Assembly (NCBI RefSeq): GCF_024397915.1
Contig: NZ_CP073347.1
Location: 2,480,001 to 2,544,000 of the forward strand
DNA from: Marinobacterium rhizophilum
GTDB lineage: Bacteria > Pseudomonadota > Gammaproteobacteria > Pseudomonadales > Balneatricaceae
Reading direction: 5' to 3'
DNA: 64,000 nt
This document shows positions 9,314-18,046 of this stretch, piece after piece. The stretch's first letter is position 1. Every line of letters begins with the position of its first letter. The translations under genes were made by a program, and so were the position numbers. The notes under the pieces are model-generated. The model ran no database searches. It had not been told where the DNA came from and saw only the letters and a list, made by a program, of their open reading frames with translations.

Positions 9314-9345
9314 AAAAAAAAAACGGAGCGGCCAGTTGCCACCCC
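9314..9345 (-). terminator. Rho-independent terminator of guaB
   Basis: On the minus strand GGGGTGGC pairs with GCCGCTCC (two G-T wobbles) around AACTG, followed by GTTTTTTTTTT. It lies about 24 bp after the guaB stop. The remaining gap up to guaA (9108-9313) shows no other clear element. Confidence 0.75.
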
Positions 9346-9368
9346 ATTTATCGGAGATGTTTCAAGGC

Positions 9369-10838
9369 TTAGCCGACACGGTAGTTCGGCGCTTCCTTGG
9401 TGATGCTTACATCATGTACATGGCTTTCGTTCATGCCGGCACTGGTGATGCGCACAAACTGCGGCACCGTGCGCATGACATCGATATTGGCGCTGCCGGT
9501 ATAACCCATGGACGAGCGCAGGCCACCCATCAACTGATGAATCACACCAGCAACAGGCCCCTTGCAGGGCACACGACCTTCAATACCTTCGGGCACCAGT
9601 TTCTCGACGCCTTCAGAGGCATCCTGGAAGTAGCGATCCGACGAACCCGAGCTCTGCGCCATGGCACCCAGCGAACCCATGCCACGGTAAGACTTGAACG
9701 CCCGCCCCTGGAACAGCTCAACCTCACCCGGCGCCTCGTCGGTACCGGCCAGCATGGAACCGACCATGATGCAGGACGCACCGGCCGCCACGGCCTTGGC
9801 CAGGTCACCGGAGAAACGCACACCGCCATCGGCAATGACCGGCACACCGCGCTCGTTCATCACTGCCGCCACGTTGGCCACCGCGGTGATCTGCGGCACA
9901 CCGATACCGGAAACGATGCGGGTGGTGCAGATGGAACCGGGACCGATACCCACCTTGACACCGTCAGCGCCGGCATCCGCCAGAGCAATGGCCGCCTCGG
10001 CGGTTGCGATGTTGCCACCGATCACCTGTACCTGCGGGAAGGTCTTCTTGACCCAGGCAACGCGATCGATCACACCACGGGAATGGCCATGGGCGGTATC
10101 AACGATGATCACGTCAACGCCGGCCTCAACCAGCGCAGCCACGCGATCCGGTGTATCGGCACCGGTACCCACCGCCGCGCCCACGATCAGCCGACCCTGG
10201 GAGTCCTTGGCAGCATTGGGGTAAGCCTTGGCCTTGTACATGTCCTTGACGGTCATCATGCCGCTCAGCTTGAAGGCATCGTCGACCACCAGGATACGCT
10301 CGATACGGTGCTTGCGCAGCAGGTTGCGAACCTTGTCCGGATCAGCCCCTTCCTTCACCGTTACCAGACGCTCTTTGGGCGTCATGATGGTGGAGACCTT
10401 GGCATCCAGGTACTGCTCAAAGCGCACATCACGGCTGGTGACAATCCCCACCAGCTCGCCATCATCGACCACCGGGAAACCGGAGTAGGTCAGGCGCTCG
10501 GACAACGCACGCAGTTCGCCCACGGTCATGTCGGAGTGGCAGGTCACAGGATTGTTGACGATGCCGGCCTCGAACTTCTTCACGCGGCGCACTTCGTCAG
10601 CCTGCTGCTCAACGGTCAGGTTCTTGTGGATGATGCCAATGCCGCCTTCCTGCGCCATGGTGATCGCCAGACGCGCTTCGGTAACGGTATCCATCGCCGC
10701 AGACGCCACCGGGATATTCAGCTCGATCCCCCGGGTCAGTCGGGTCTTGAGGGATACATCCTTGGGCAAAACCTCGGAGTAACCAGGCATCAACAGAACG
10801 TCATCAAACGTGAGCGCTTCTTCAACGATTCGTAACAT
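9369..10838 (-). CDS. guaB: Inosine-5'-monophosphate dehydrogenase
   Basis: A 489-residue NAD-dependent IMP dehydrogenase, the first committed step to GMP. The TIM barrel is interrupted by a CBS-domain pair (about residues 95-200). The catalytic loop GIGPGSICTTR carries the active-site cysteine, and DGGVRFSGD and GSMLAGTDEAPGE are conserved IMP-binding segments. The start at 10838 gives the family N-terminus MLRIVEEALTFDDVLL; a longer in-frame start would include promoter sequence. Consensus-like TATAAT lies about 50 bp upstream. It is divergent from xseA. Confidence 0.97.
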   Translation of the reverse strand: MLRIVEEALTFDDVLLMPGYSEVLPKDVSLKTRLTRGIELNIPVASAAMDTVTEARLAITMAQEGGIGIIHKNLTVEQQADEVRRVKKFEAGIVNNPVTCHSDMTVGELRALSERLTYSGFPVVDDGELVGIVTSRDVRFEQYLDAKVSTIMTPKERLVTVKEGADPDKVRNLLRKHRIERILVVDDAFKLSGMMTVKDMYKAKAYPNAAKDSQGRLIVGAAVGTGADTPDRVAALVEAGVDVIIVDTAHGHSRGVIDRVAWVKKTFPQVQVIGGNIATAEAAIALADAGADGVKVGIGPGSICTTRIVSGIGVPQITAVANVAAVMNERGVPVIADGGVRFSGDLAKAVAAGASCIMVGSMLAGTDEAPGEVELFQGRAFKSYRGMGSLGAMAQSSGSSDRYFQDASEGVEKLVPEGIEGRVPCKGPVAGVIHQLMGGLRSSMGYTGSANIDVMRTVPQFVRITSAGMNESHVHDVSITKEAPNYRVG

Positions 10839-10889
10839 TATCAGCAGCCCATAAGTAGCGTGAAAGGAGCATAAAAAATGAAACGCGCA

Positions 10890-10895
10890 ATTATA
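10890..10895 (-). promoter_or_regulatory. Probable -10 box of the guaB promoter
   Basis: The minus strand reads TATAAT here, 51 bp before the guaB start codon. No strong -35 is visible at 17 bp; TTGTAC lies 19 bp upstream. Assigned from sequence match and position only. Confidence 0.5.
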
Positions 10896-11059
10896 CAGAT
10901 ATTGCCAGCGAAAGTACAAAAACGATTAAAATCTGCGCGACTAAAAACCGCCCCGGGTGCGCCCCCTGACCCCACCTGCAGCTTCAGCGCGAACGGGTGC
11001 CCGTGCCGAGGCGGCAATGGCCTATTGCGTGCCCCTGTGCGCCTGCTTAAGATGCTGCC

Positions 11060-12427
11060 ATGATGCCAAAAACCCAGACCCACGCCCTTTCCGTTTCCGA
11101 CCTTAACCGGCAGGCCCGATCCCTGCTGGAAAGCTCCTTCATGATGATCCAGGTGCAGGGGGAGATATCGAACTTCGTGCGCCCCAGTTCCGGCCACTGG
11201 TACTTCACCCTCAAGGATGAACGCGCCCAGGTGCGCTGTGCGCTGTTTCGCAACCGCAGCCAGTTCCTGAAATACCGCCCCAAGGACGGTGATCAGGTCA
11301 TGGTGCGAGCCAAGGTCTCGCTGTACGAGGGCCGGGGCGAATTCCAGCTGATCTGCGACTACATGGAAGAAAGTGGCACAGGCCAGCTGCAACAGGCATT
11401 TGAAGCACTCAAGCTGCGCCTGGGGGCCGAGGGCCTGTTTGACGCCGGCAGCAAGCAGTCGCTGCCGCCGCATCCGCACCATCTGGGGGTGATCACCTCG
11501 CCCACGGGCGCTGCCATCCACGATATTCTGAGCGTGCTCAAGCGTCGCTTCCCGGGCCTGCCCGTCACCCTCTACCCCAGCGCGGTACAGGGGGCGGAGG
11601 CGGCCCCTGCCATCGTGCGGGCGCTCAAGCTGGCGCAACAGCACGCCCAGTGCGACGTGCTGATTCTGGGCCGCGGTGGCGGCTCGCTGGAAGACCTCTG
11701 GCCTTTCAACGAAGAAAGCGTGGCCCGTGCCATCCACGCCTGCCGCATCCCGGTGGTCAGCGCCGTGGGACATGAAACCGACGTATCCATCAGTGATTTC
11801 GTTGCCGACCTGCGTGCACCCACCCCCTCGGCCGCCGCGGAACTGCTCACGCCCGACCAGCGCGAACTGCAGCTGCGCCTCGACCAGGCACGGCGGCGCC
11901 TGAAAGACCGCCTTGGTCAGCAACTGCGCCGGCAACAGGAGCGTCTTATTGCACTGCAGCGCCGCCTGCGCCACCCCGGCGAGCGCCTCCGGGAACGCGC
12001 CCAGCGCCTGGATGAACTGGAGCTGCGCCTGCGCAAGGCGGCCCTGCGCCTGCTTGGCGACAAGCGCAGCCGGTTCGAACGCCAGCAGGCCCGGCTGGTA
12101 CAGATCCGTCCGCAGCGCCAGGTTAGCCAGCTGCGCCAGCACCTGGGCAGCCTGCGCCAGCAACTGGAACGCCAGATGAACTACCTGCTGCACGACAAGC
12201 GCCTGCGCAGCGCCGCCCTGGCCGGCCAGCTCAATGCCGTAAGCCCGCTGGCCACGCTGGAGCGCGGTTATGCCATCGTGCAGGACAGCCAGGGCCGGGT
12301 GATAGACGATGCCAGCCAGCTGAAAGTTGACGACCTGATTGAAACCCGCCTGGCGAAGGGGCGGGTGCGAAGCCGGGTGACGGCCATCCCTCCCCTTGAA
12401 GCCACAACCGCCGACGAGACCGCCTGA
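11060..12427 (+). CDS. xseA: Exodeoxyribonuclease VII large subunit
   Basis: A 455-residue protein with an N-terminal OB-fold (IQVQGEISNFVRPSSGHWYFTLKD), the central catalytic domain (LGVITSPTGAAIHDI, LILGRGGGSLEDLWPFNEE, PVVSAVGHETDVSISDFVAD) and a long Arg/Gln-rich coiled-coil region (about 270-400). With XseB it forms a nuclease that degrades single-stranded DNA; xseB is not in the window. Its TGA overlaps the ATG of the following peptidase by one base (TGATG), so the two are probably translationally coupled. A second in-frame ATG at 11063 is equally possible. Confidence 0.96.
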   Translation: MMPKTQTHALSVSDLNRQARSLLESSFMMIQVQGEISNFVRPSSGHWYFTLKDERAQVRCALFRNRSQFLKYRPKDGDQVMVRAKVSLYEGRGEFQLICDYMEESGTGQLQQAFEALKLRLGAEGLFDAGSKQSLPPHPHHLGVITSPTGAAIHDILSVLKRRFPGLPVTLYPSAVQGAEAAPAIVRALKLAQQHAQCDVLILGRGGGSLEDLWPFNEESVARAIHACRIPVVSAVGHETDVSISDFVADLRAPTPSAAAELLTPDQRELQLRLDQARRRLKDRLGQQLRRQQERLIALQRRLRHPGERLRERAQRLDELELRLRKAALRLLGDKRSRFERQQARLVQIRPQRQVSQLRQHLGSLRQQLERQMNYLLHDKRLRSAALAGQLNAVSPLATLERGYAIVQDSQGRVIDDASQLKVDDLIETRLAKGRVRSRVTAIPPLEATTADETA

Positions 12428-13284
12428 TGCGCGCACCCCTGCTCAGCCTGCTGTTACTCCTGTGCGTGCCCGGCTCCCTGCTGCAAGGCAAAACCGCCCA
12501 TGCCGCACAGCCGGCCGCGTCGCCCGCCATCCAGCTGCCGCAGGAATCCCGCGTGCCGGGCGGCGTGGCCCTGGTGCCCTTTCAGGCATCCGCCACACCG
12601 CGGGTCAGCTATCAGGGCAACAGAGTGCTCAGCGTACCCCAGGCAGCTCCCGGCCAGTGGCTCGCCGTGGTGGGCATACCCCTGGACGCCGATGCCAGTC
12701 TCCCCCAACAACTGGATATCAATGGCAAGGCTCTGGCTTTCGACATCGAGGACAAGACCTACAAGGCGCAGTACCTGACCATCAAGAACCAGCGCCATGT
12801 CGACCCGGACCCTGAAGACCTCAAACGCTGGGCGCGGGAGAAGGCGGAGATGGACGCCGCTTTCAGTTACTGGTCCGAACCTGCGCACCCGGTGCTCCAG
12901 TTCACGCTGCCGGCACAGGGCCGTTTCAGCAGCCCCTTTGGCCTCAAGCGCTACTTCAACCAGCAGCCACGCAACCCCCACAGCGGGCTCGACATTGCAG
13001 CGCCTGAAGGCACACCGATACAGGCCCCCGCCCCGGGCGTCGTGCGCGCCACCGGTAACTATTTCTTTAATGGCAACACCGTCATTCTTGACCACGGCTT
13101 TGGCCTGACCAGCCTGTACTGCCATCTCAGCCGCATTGATGTCAGGCCCGGCCAGACACTGAGCCCCGGCGAACAGCTCGGGCTGGTTGGCAAGACCGGC
13201 CGCGTTACCGGGGCCCATCTGCACTGGAGCCTGAGTCTCAACAACGTGCGAGTCGACCCGCTGCTGTTTATCGACAAGAAATAA
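12427..13284 (+). CDS. Secreted M23-family metallopeptidase
   Basis: A 285-residue protein with a Sec signal peptide (about 1-26), an N-terminal beta domain and a LytM/M23 catalytic domain (about 165-280). The zinc ligands are seen in HSGLDIAAPEG and HLHWSLSLN, with the second His pair in the LYCHLS strand. M23 enzymes cut peptide cross-links in peptidoglycan. All catalytic residues seem kept, so it is probably active rather than an EnvC/NlpD-type activator. It is coupled to xseA by a one-base overlap, an arrangement that does not itself explain function. Confidence 0.9.
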   Translation: MRAPLLSLLLLLCVPGSLLQGKTAHAAQPAASPAIQLPQESRVPGGVALVPFQASATPRVSYQGNRVLSVPQAAPGQWLAVVGIPLDADASLPQQLDINGKALAFDIEDKTYKAQYLTIKNQRHVDPDPEDLKRWAREKAEMDAAFSYWSEPAHPVLQFTLPAQGRFSSPFGLKRYFNQQPRNPHSGLDIAAPEGTPIQAPAPGVVRATGNYFFNGNTVILDHGFGLTSLYCHLSRIDVRPGQTLSPGEQLGLVGKTGRVTGAHLHWSLSLNNVRVDPLLFIDKK

Positions 13285-13341
13285 AGCGGCGCTTGTGGTA
13301 GCCTGCGCCTTTTTAAAATCACAGAACCGACAGGGTCATGC

Positions 13342-13965
13342 ATGTCTGAACTGAAACTGGAAACACTGGAACAACACGCAAGCTACGGCATTGGTCGCCA
13401 GATGGGCGATCAGCTGGCACAGGGCGGCTTTGATGGCCTGGACCTGGACGCGGTTGCCACCGGCATCAAGGATGCCTACAACAACCTGGAGCTGCGCGTT
13501 GAAGTTGCCGACATTCAGGCAGCCTTCAATGAAATCAATCGCCGCCTAAGCGAAAAGAAGGAAGCCGAGGCCAAGGAATTCTCCGCCGCAGGCGAAGCTT
13601 TTCTGAGCGAAAACGGCCAGCGTGACGGTGTCATCACCCTCGAATCCGGCCTGCAGTACGAAGTCGTCAATGCCGGTGATGGCAGCGCCAGTCCGACTGC
13701 CGAGTCCAAGGTTCGCACGCACTACCACGGCACTTTCATCGACGGCAAGGTCTTCGACAGCTCTTACGAACGCGGCCAGCCGGCTGAGTTCCCGGTAGGC
13801 GGCGTGATCGCTGGCTGGACCGAAGCCCTGCAGCTGATGTCCAAAGGTGCCAAGTGGCGCCTGTATGTGCCTTACAACCTGGCCTACGGTGCCCAGGGCT
13901 CCCCGGGCGGCATCCCGCCCTACGCGACACTGGTGTTTGACGTAGAGCTGCTGGAAATCCTCTGA
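13342..13965 (+). CDS. fklB: FKBP-type peptidyl-prolyl cis-trans isomerase
   Basis: A 207-residue protein, matching FklB/FKBP22 (206). It has an N-terminal helical dimerisation domain (about 1-90, YGIGRQMGDQLA, Glu/Lys-rich helix) and a C-terminal FKBP domain (about 105-207) with YHGTFIDGKVFDSS, GWTEALQLM and YGAQGSPGGIPPYATLVFDVELL. No signal peptide is visible, so a cytoplasmic place is likely. It catalyses proline isomerisation during folding. It stands 57 bp after the M23 gene on the same strand and may share its transcript. Confidence 0.93.
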   Translation: MSELKLETLEQHASYGIGRQMGDQLAQGGFDGLDLDAVATGIKDAYNNLELRVEVADIQAAFNEINRRLSEKKEAEAKEFSAAGEAFLSENGQRDGVITLESGLQYEVVNAGDGSASPTAESKVRTHYHGTFIDGKVFDSSYERGQPAEFPVGGVIAGWTEALQLMSKGAKWRLYVPYNLAYGAQGSPGGIPPYATLVFDVELLEIL

Positions 13966-13980
13966 TCCGCACACCGGATT

Positions 13981-14040
13981 ACAGGCTTCGCCACGCCACC
14001 CAACCTATGGCACGCCTGTAGGTTGGGTGAAACCCAACAC
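13981..14040. repeat. Palindromic intergenic element with GGTTGGGTG arms
   Basis: The arms CACCCAACCTA (13997-14007) and TAGGTTGGGTG (14019-14029) are exact reverse complements; a further AACCCAAC follows. Elements of this TAGGTTGGGTGAAACCCAAC type are common between genes in many proteobacteria. It sits between fklB and the esterase and supplies a false upstream start codon for the latter. Confidence 0.75.
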
Positions 14041-14068
14041 AAACCCCGCTCACAAGTCCGTAATCATT

Positions 14069-14830
14069 ATGAAACTGCATCATCAGATTCAGGGCACGGG
14101 CGAACCCCTGCTCATACTGCACGGTCTGTTCGGCAGCCTCGACAACTGGGGTAGCCAGGCGAAAGCCCTGGCCGACGACTACCGGGTGATCAGCATCGAC
14201 CTGCGCAACCACGGTCGCTCCCCCCATGACAACGAGATGAGCTACGCCGCCATGGCGCAGGATCTGGTTGAACTGATGGACAACCTTGGTATCGACAGCG
14301 CCCTCGTGCTGGGACATTCCATGGGCGGCAAGGCCGCCATGCAGCTGGCACTCACAGCGCCCGAGCGCGTCAGCAAGCTCATCGTGGTGGACATCGCCCC
14401 GGTGCAGTACCCCGATCACCACAGCGATGTTTTCAGCGGACTGCAGAGCATTGACCTGGCGACCGTAACATCCAGAAGTGATGCAGAGAAGCAGCTCAGC
14501 CTTCGGGTCGACGATGCCATGGTGCGGGCCTTTCTGCTGCGCAACCTGTATCGCACCGAGGCCGGCCAATTCGATTGGCGCTTCAATCTGCAGGCCCTGC
14601 ACAGCGGCTATCCAAACATCAGCGCCCCACCGACAGGCACCCCCTATACCGGCCCCTGCCTCTTTATCAAGGGTGGCGACTCGGAATACATCCAGGCATC
14701 CCACCGTGATGCCATTCTCGAACTCTTCCCCGCCGCAGGCTACAAGGTTGTGGAGGGTACCGGCCACTGGCCACACGCCCAGAAACCCGCCCTGATGACG
14801 CGACTTATTCGGAATTTTCTGCAGGGCTAA
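14069..14830 (+). CDS. Alpha/beta-hydrolase esterase, YbfF-like
   Basis: A 253-residue alpha/beta hydrolase, near the length of E. coli YbfF (254). The oxyanion segment LHGLFGSLDNWG, the nucleophile S84 in LGHSMGGK and a late histidine in GTGHWPHAQKP are visible. YbfF-type enzymes cleave short acyl esters, and acyl-CoA thioester activity has been reported for the family; the natural substrate is unknown. The start at 14069 gives MKLHHQIQG; an earlier ATG at 14027 lies in the palindromic repeat. A degenerate copy of its 3' end follows the stop codon. Confidence 0.88.
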   Translation: MKLHHQIQGTGEPLLILHGLFGSLDNWGSQAKALADDYRVISIDLRNHGRSPHDNEMSYAAMAQDLVELMDNLGIDSALVLGHSMGGKAAMQLALTAPERVSKLIVVDIAPVQYPDHHSDVFSGLQSIDLATVTSRSDAEKQLSLRVDDAMVRAFLLRNLYRTEAGQFDWRFNLQALHSGYPNISAPPTGTPYTGPCLFIKGGDSEYIQASHRDAILELFPAAGYKVVEGTGHWPHAQKPALMTRLIRNFLQG

Positions 14831-14860
14831 CCAGGAGATGCAGCCCGGGGCAAAACCCCG

Positions 14861-14935
14861 GCCACGGGCACTCTTGCTCAACCCGAAAAGCGGGCTTTGA
14901 CGACACCGCTGATCAGAAACTTTTGGCAAGGCCAA
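14861..14935 (+). pseudogene. Degenerate second copy of the 3' end of the esterase gene
   Basis: In one frame this stretch reads ATGTLAQPEKRALTTP then LIRNFWQGQ. The true gene ends TGHWPHAQKPALMTR then LIRNFLQG. The match covers about 22 codons with a two-codon deletion and a one-codon insertion. It begins about 30 bp after the real stop and lacks any start, so it is read as a decayed tandem duplication. A CCGGGG-CAAAA-CCCCGG hairpin just before it (about 14848-14865) could terminate the real gene. Confidence 0.6.
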
Positions 14936-15006
14936 GCCAAAAATTTAGCTTTGCCAGAACGCCGGCCACAGGCAGCGAAACTTCCCTCTCCCGGCTCAAG
15001 CCACCA

Positions 15007-16266
15007 TCACAGCAGCATGGTCACCAGCTCGCTTTTCCAGCTCAGCAGCACCAGGGTCAGCAGGGTCGCGACCAGGAACGGCCAGAGGGCGCGGAAAATC
15101 CGCATGGGAGGCTCGCCGGTCATGCTGGAGGCGATAAAGAGCCCGGCGCCCACCGGGGGAGTCAGCAGCCCCAGCACCAGGGTCAGGCAGACCACCACAC
15201 CAAACTGGTACGGGCTGACGCCGTACTGCTGCTGGGCGATGGGCAGCAGGATGGGCACCACCAGAATCAGCGCGGCTATGCCGTCGATCACCATGCCCAC
15301 CAGCAGCAGTATGCCCACCACCATCAGCAGAAAGACGAAGGGGTCCGCCGTCTGGGCTGCGATCCAGATGGCCGCGTTCTGGGGAATCTCCTCGAATACG
15401 ATGACCCAGCCGAAGACGCCGGCCACGGCGATCAGCATGATTACCATGCCGGAGTTGAAGGCTGTACGTTTGAGAATGTCGAACAGGCTGGAGTACTGCA
15501 GATCCTTGTAGACATATCGGCCGATCAGCAGCGCCCCCAGGGATGCCAGCGCCGCCGATTCGGTGGGCGTTGCCAGCCCCGTAAGGATGCCACCGATAAT
15601 GATCAGCGGTATCAGCCCGGCCGGAATACCCGCCAGCAGATACTGCCGGGCCTGCTGGCGCGTGGGCCACTCACCCCGGGGATAGGTATGCACCAGCCCC
15701 ATCAGGCTGATGGCGACAAAGAACAGCAATGCCATGATCAGCCCCGGCACTATGCCGGCGATAAACATCTCCGCAATGGGGACCTGGGCCAGCACACCGA
15801 AGAGCACAAACAGCATCGAGGGCGGGATAATGGGCGACAGCAGGCCACCGGCCGCAGTAATGGCGGCGGCGTAGGACTTGTCGTACCCCTCCTTTTCCAT
15901 CGCCGGCACCATGGCGCGGGACATGATGGCAATCTGGGACGCAGCCGAGCCCATGATTGCCGCCATCATCATGTTGGCCACCAGGTTAATATAGGCCAGG
16001 CCGCCGCGAAATCCGCCCACCAGTATGCGGGCCAGGTTAACCAGGCGGGAGGTCAGGCCGCCCTCGTTCATCAGCTCGCCCGCCAGCATGAACAGCGGAA
16101 TGGCCAGCAGGCCATAGCTTTCGACGGCGCCAAACAGCTGCTGGGCATAGGAATCAAACAGCACCGAATTACCTGACACTGCTATGTACCAGAGTGCGGT
16201 GAGGGCCAGCACCAGCGCGATGGGGACGGCGCTGAACAGCAATACCGAAAAGATCACGAAGGTCAT
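15007..16266 (-). CDS. TRAP transporter large permease, DctM type (TRAP 1)
   Basis: A 419-residue, very hydrophobic protein with about a dozen membrane segments. Family signatures are visible: LAIPLFMLAGELM, GLLSPIIPPSM, ATPTESAA and LGLLTPPVGAGLF. DctM is the channel-forming subunit of tripartite ATP-independent periplasmic transporters, which use an ion gradient to take up organic acids bound by DctP. The start at 16266 overlaps the dctQ stop by four bases (ATGA), so the pair is coupled. Last gene of dctP-dctQ-dctM and convergent with the esterase gene. The substrate cannot be read from the permease. Confidence 0.94.
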   Translation of the reverse strand: MTFVIFSVLLFSAVPIALVLALTALWYIAVSGNSVLFDSYAQQLFGAVESYGLLAIPLFMLAGELMNEGGLTSRLVNLARILVGGFRGGLAYINLVANMMMAAIMGSAASQIAIMSRAMVPAMEKEGYDKSYAAAITAAGGLLSPIIPPSMLFVLFGVLAQVPIAEMFIAGIVPGLIMALLFFVAISLMGLVHTYPRGEWPTRQQARQYLLAGIPAGLIPLIIIGGILTGLATPTESAALASLGALLIGRYVYKDLQYSSLFDILKRTAFNSGMVIMLIAVAGVFGWVIVFEEIPQNAAIWIAAQTADPFVFLLMVVGILLLVGMVIDGIAALILVVPILLPIAQQQYGVSPYQFGVVVCLTLVLGLLTPPVGAGLFIASSMTGEPPMRIFRALWPFLVATLLTLVLLSWKSELVTMLL

Positions 16267-16811
16267 GCGGTTTCTCCCGCCAGGGCTGGTCGCGCGCTCA
16301 GGCATTCAAGCAGATTACTCAGGGCATGCAGGCTCAGTGACACCGCAAAAAAGGGCAGTGCCAGCCAGATCCAGAACTTTTTCAGCCCCAGGGTGCTGGT
16401 GTTTTCGGCATAGATAAAATTGAAGGTCTGGGCCTGAAACGCCTGCAGATCAAAGCCTGACCGGGCCAGCGCGACGGGGTCATACCAGCGCAGACACAGC
16501 CACAACAGCACCAGGGCAAAAACCAGAATCACCAGATCGCTGAACAGCGCCAGCGCCCTGCGTACGGCCGGTGTACAGCTGTCGGTCAGAAGGGTCACGC
16601 TCACGCCCTCACGCCGCTTCAGTAACACGGCGCTCGTCAGAAAGGCCATCCAGACCATGCAGTAGATCGCCAGCTCATCCACCCAGTAGATGGCATGCCC
16701 CAGGGAGCGGCTGGCAATATTCAGCAATACCAGCAGGGTGACAACCCCTGCCAGCAGCGCGGCCACCCTGGTTTCCATCCGGGCAATCCTATTCGAAATT
16801 TTGTGCAACAT
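16263..16811 (-). CDS. TRAP transporter small permease, DctQ type (TRAP 1)
   Basis: A 182-residue protein with four predicted membrane segments (near 16-34, 50-64, 88-106 and 150-168), the normal DctQ layout. The YWVDELAIYCMVWMAFLTSA segment with the WxxE-like core is typical. DctQ stabilises the DctM permease. It lies between dctP and dctM, overlaps dctM by four bases and follows dctP by 61 bp. Confidence 0.9.
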   Translation of the reverse strand: MLHKISNRIARMETRVAALLAGVVTLLVLLNIASRSLGHAIYWVDELAIYCMVWMAFLTSAVLLKRREGVSVTLLTDSCTPAVRRALALFSDLVILVFALVLLWLCLRWYDPVALARSGFDLQAFQAQTFNFIYAENTSTLGLKKFWIWLALPFFAVSLSLHALSNLLECLSARPALAGETA

Positions 16812-16872
16812 GGCATTCTCCTGCGTGCCCCCGATGCTGAGCCCCGGGGGCAGCTTGGGTGTGCAGCGTCAA

Positions 16873-17850
16873 TCAGCTGCCCTTGATATCAGCCGCGGCC
16901 TTGCGCAGGGATTCGAGTGCCGGCGCCTTGGCCGACCAGGTGTGCTCCCAGACACCGATCGCCTCGCTGAAGGTACTGCGATCCGACTCGGTGATGGTGA
17001 TATCAAGCCCGCGCAGCTGCGCTTCCTGATCCTTTTCCTGGGCCTGGAAACGGGCGATCACGGCATCCAGCTGCTCCTTCATGCTGCTGCGGATCAGGCT
17101 TCTGTCGTCCTCGCCCAGCGAGCGCCACAGACGCCCCGAGACCACCCCCACCATCGGAAACATCATATGGTTGGAGATCATCAGGTTGTCGGCGCGCTCA
17201 TAGAATTTGAGAATCAGGATGGAGTCGAAATCCATGTCGATGGCATCGACCTGGCCGTTGGCCAGCGCATCGTAGACCGCCGGCAGCGGCAGGGGCGTCG
17301 GCGCTGTGCCCAGGGCCGCATAGAAGTCGCGGATCGGCTCAAACGGCGTTATGCGCAGCTTTTTGCCCGCAAGATCCGCCGGGCTCGCCACGGTTTCGCG
17401 GCTGAGCACCTGGCGCATGCCTGCCATGCCGTAGCCGATACCCACCAGACCTGCACCTGCGGGCAGCTGATCCAGCAGACCGACTGCGGCATCGGAGCGC
17501 AGCAAGGCCGCCGCCTGATCGATATCATCCACCAGGTAGGGCGCGTAAAGGGCACCAAAGTCCGGCACCCGGTTGGACATTTCGGCGATGGTCAGAAACG
17601 CCATGTCCAGCGCGCCGGTTTGCAGCTGCTGCACCATCTGGGCTTCATTGCCCAGTTGCTGCGCCGGGAAAACCGAGACCCGATGCTCCCCGCCTGACTT
17701 TTCATTCAGCTCTTTGGCGAAATCGTTGGCCGCCTGGGTCCAGATATGGGGTGGCGGTGTAATCAACCCGAGACGGAAGTCCTGGGCCTGGGCCGTGCCG
17801 ACGGATAGCGCCAGCGATGTCGTCAGCAGCAGGGGTTTGAAGTCGATCAT
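16873..17850 (-). CDS. TRAP transporter periplasmic substrate-binding protein, DctP type (TRAP 1)
   Basis: A 325-residue protein with a signal peptide at about 1-22 (ends TAQA). The body has DctP motifs: HIWTQAANDFAKEL, GKKLRITPFEPIRDFY and YDALANGQVDAIDMD. It includes the conserved region whose arginine normally binds a substrate carboxylate. The ATG at 17850 is preceded by GGAG at 8 bp; longer in-frame starts would place codons before the signal peptide. Upstream, at 17981-18014, is a 34-bp site shared with the anthranilate dioxygenase promoter. From that, an aromatic acid such as anthranilate is a reasonable guess for the ligand. No direct evidence of substrate is present. Confidence 0.92.
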   Translation of the reverse strand: MIDFKPLLLTTSLALSVGTAQAQDFRLGLITPPPHIWTQAANDFAKELNEKSGGEHRVSVFPAQQLGNEAQMVQQLQTGALDMAFLTIAEMSNRVPDFGALYAPYLVDDIDQAAALLRSDAAVGLLDQLPAGAGLVGIGYGMAGMRQVLSRETVASPADLAGKKLRITPFEPIRDFYAALGTAPTPLPLPAVYDALANGQVDAIDMDFDSILILKFYERADNLMISNHMMFPMVGVVSGRLWRSLGEDDRSLIRSSMKEQLDAVIARFQAQEKDQEAQLRGLDITITESDRSTFSEAIGVWEHTWSAKAPALESLRKAAADIKGS

Positions 17851-17980
17851 GGTGAGCTCCATTGTTGTTATTGGCAGCGTCTGCCCACGAACAAGCAACG
17901 GGGCAGTCTGTGCTGTCTGGCACTGGGCTTACGCCTGTGTGCCAGATACAGCTATCAGACCAGAGAGTGCGGGCATCGAA

Positions 17981-18014
17981 CTATCCCGATACTTCAGGAT
18001 CCCTATCCGTTTTT
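17981..18014 (-). promoter_or_regulatory. 34-bp bipartite regulator site upstream of TRAP 1
   Basis: On the minus strand: AAAAACGGATA, 12-bp spacer, TATCGGGATAG. Both 11-bp blocks and the spacer length are identical to the site at 30160-30193 upstream of antA, while the spacers differ. The two GGATA cores lie 22 bp apart in direct orientation, the layout expected for an AraC/XylS-type activator. The site lies 131 bp before the dctP start. Confidence 0.75.
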
Positions 18015-18046
18015 ACCCCCAGCGGGAAGCCAGGATCCAGGACCTC

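Noticed and set aside
14897..15511. A 204-codon plus-strand frame after the esterase gene
   Set aside because: Its first codons are the degenerate esterase tail and the rest lies antisense to dctM, so it is not a gene.
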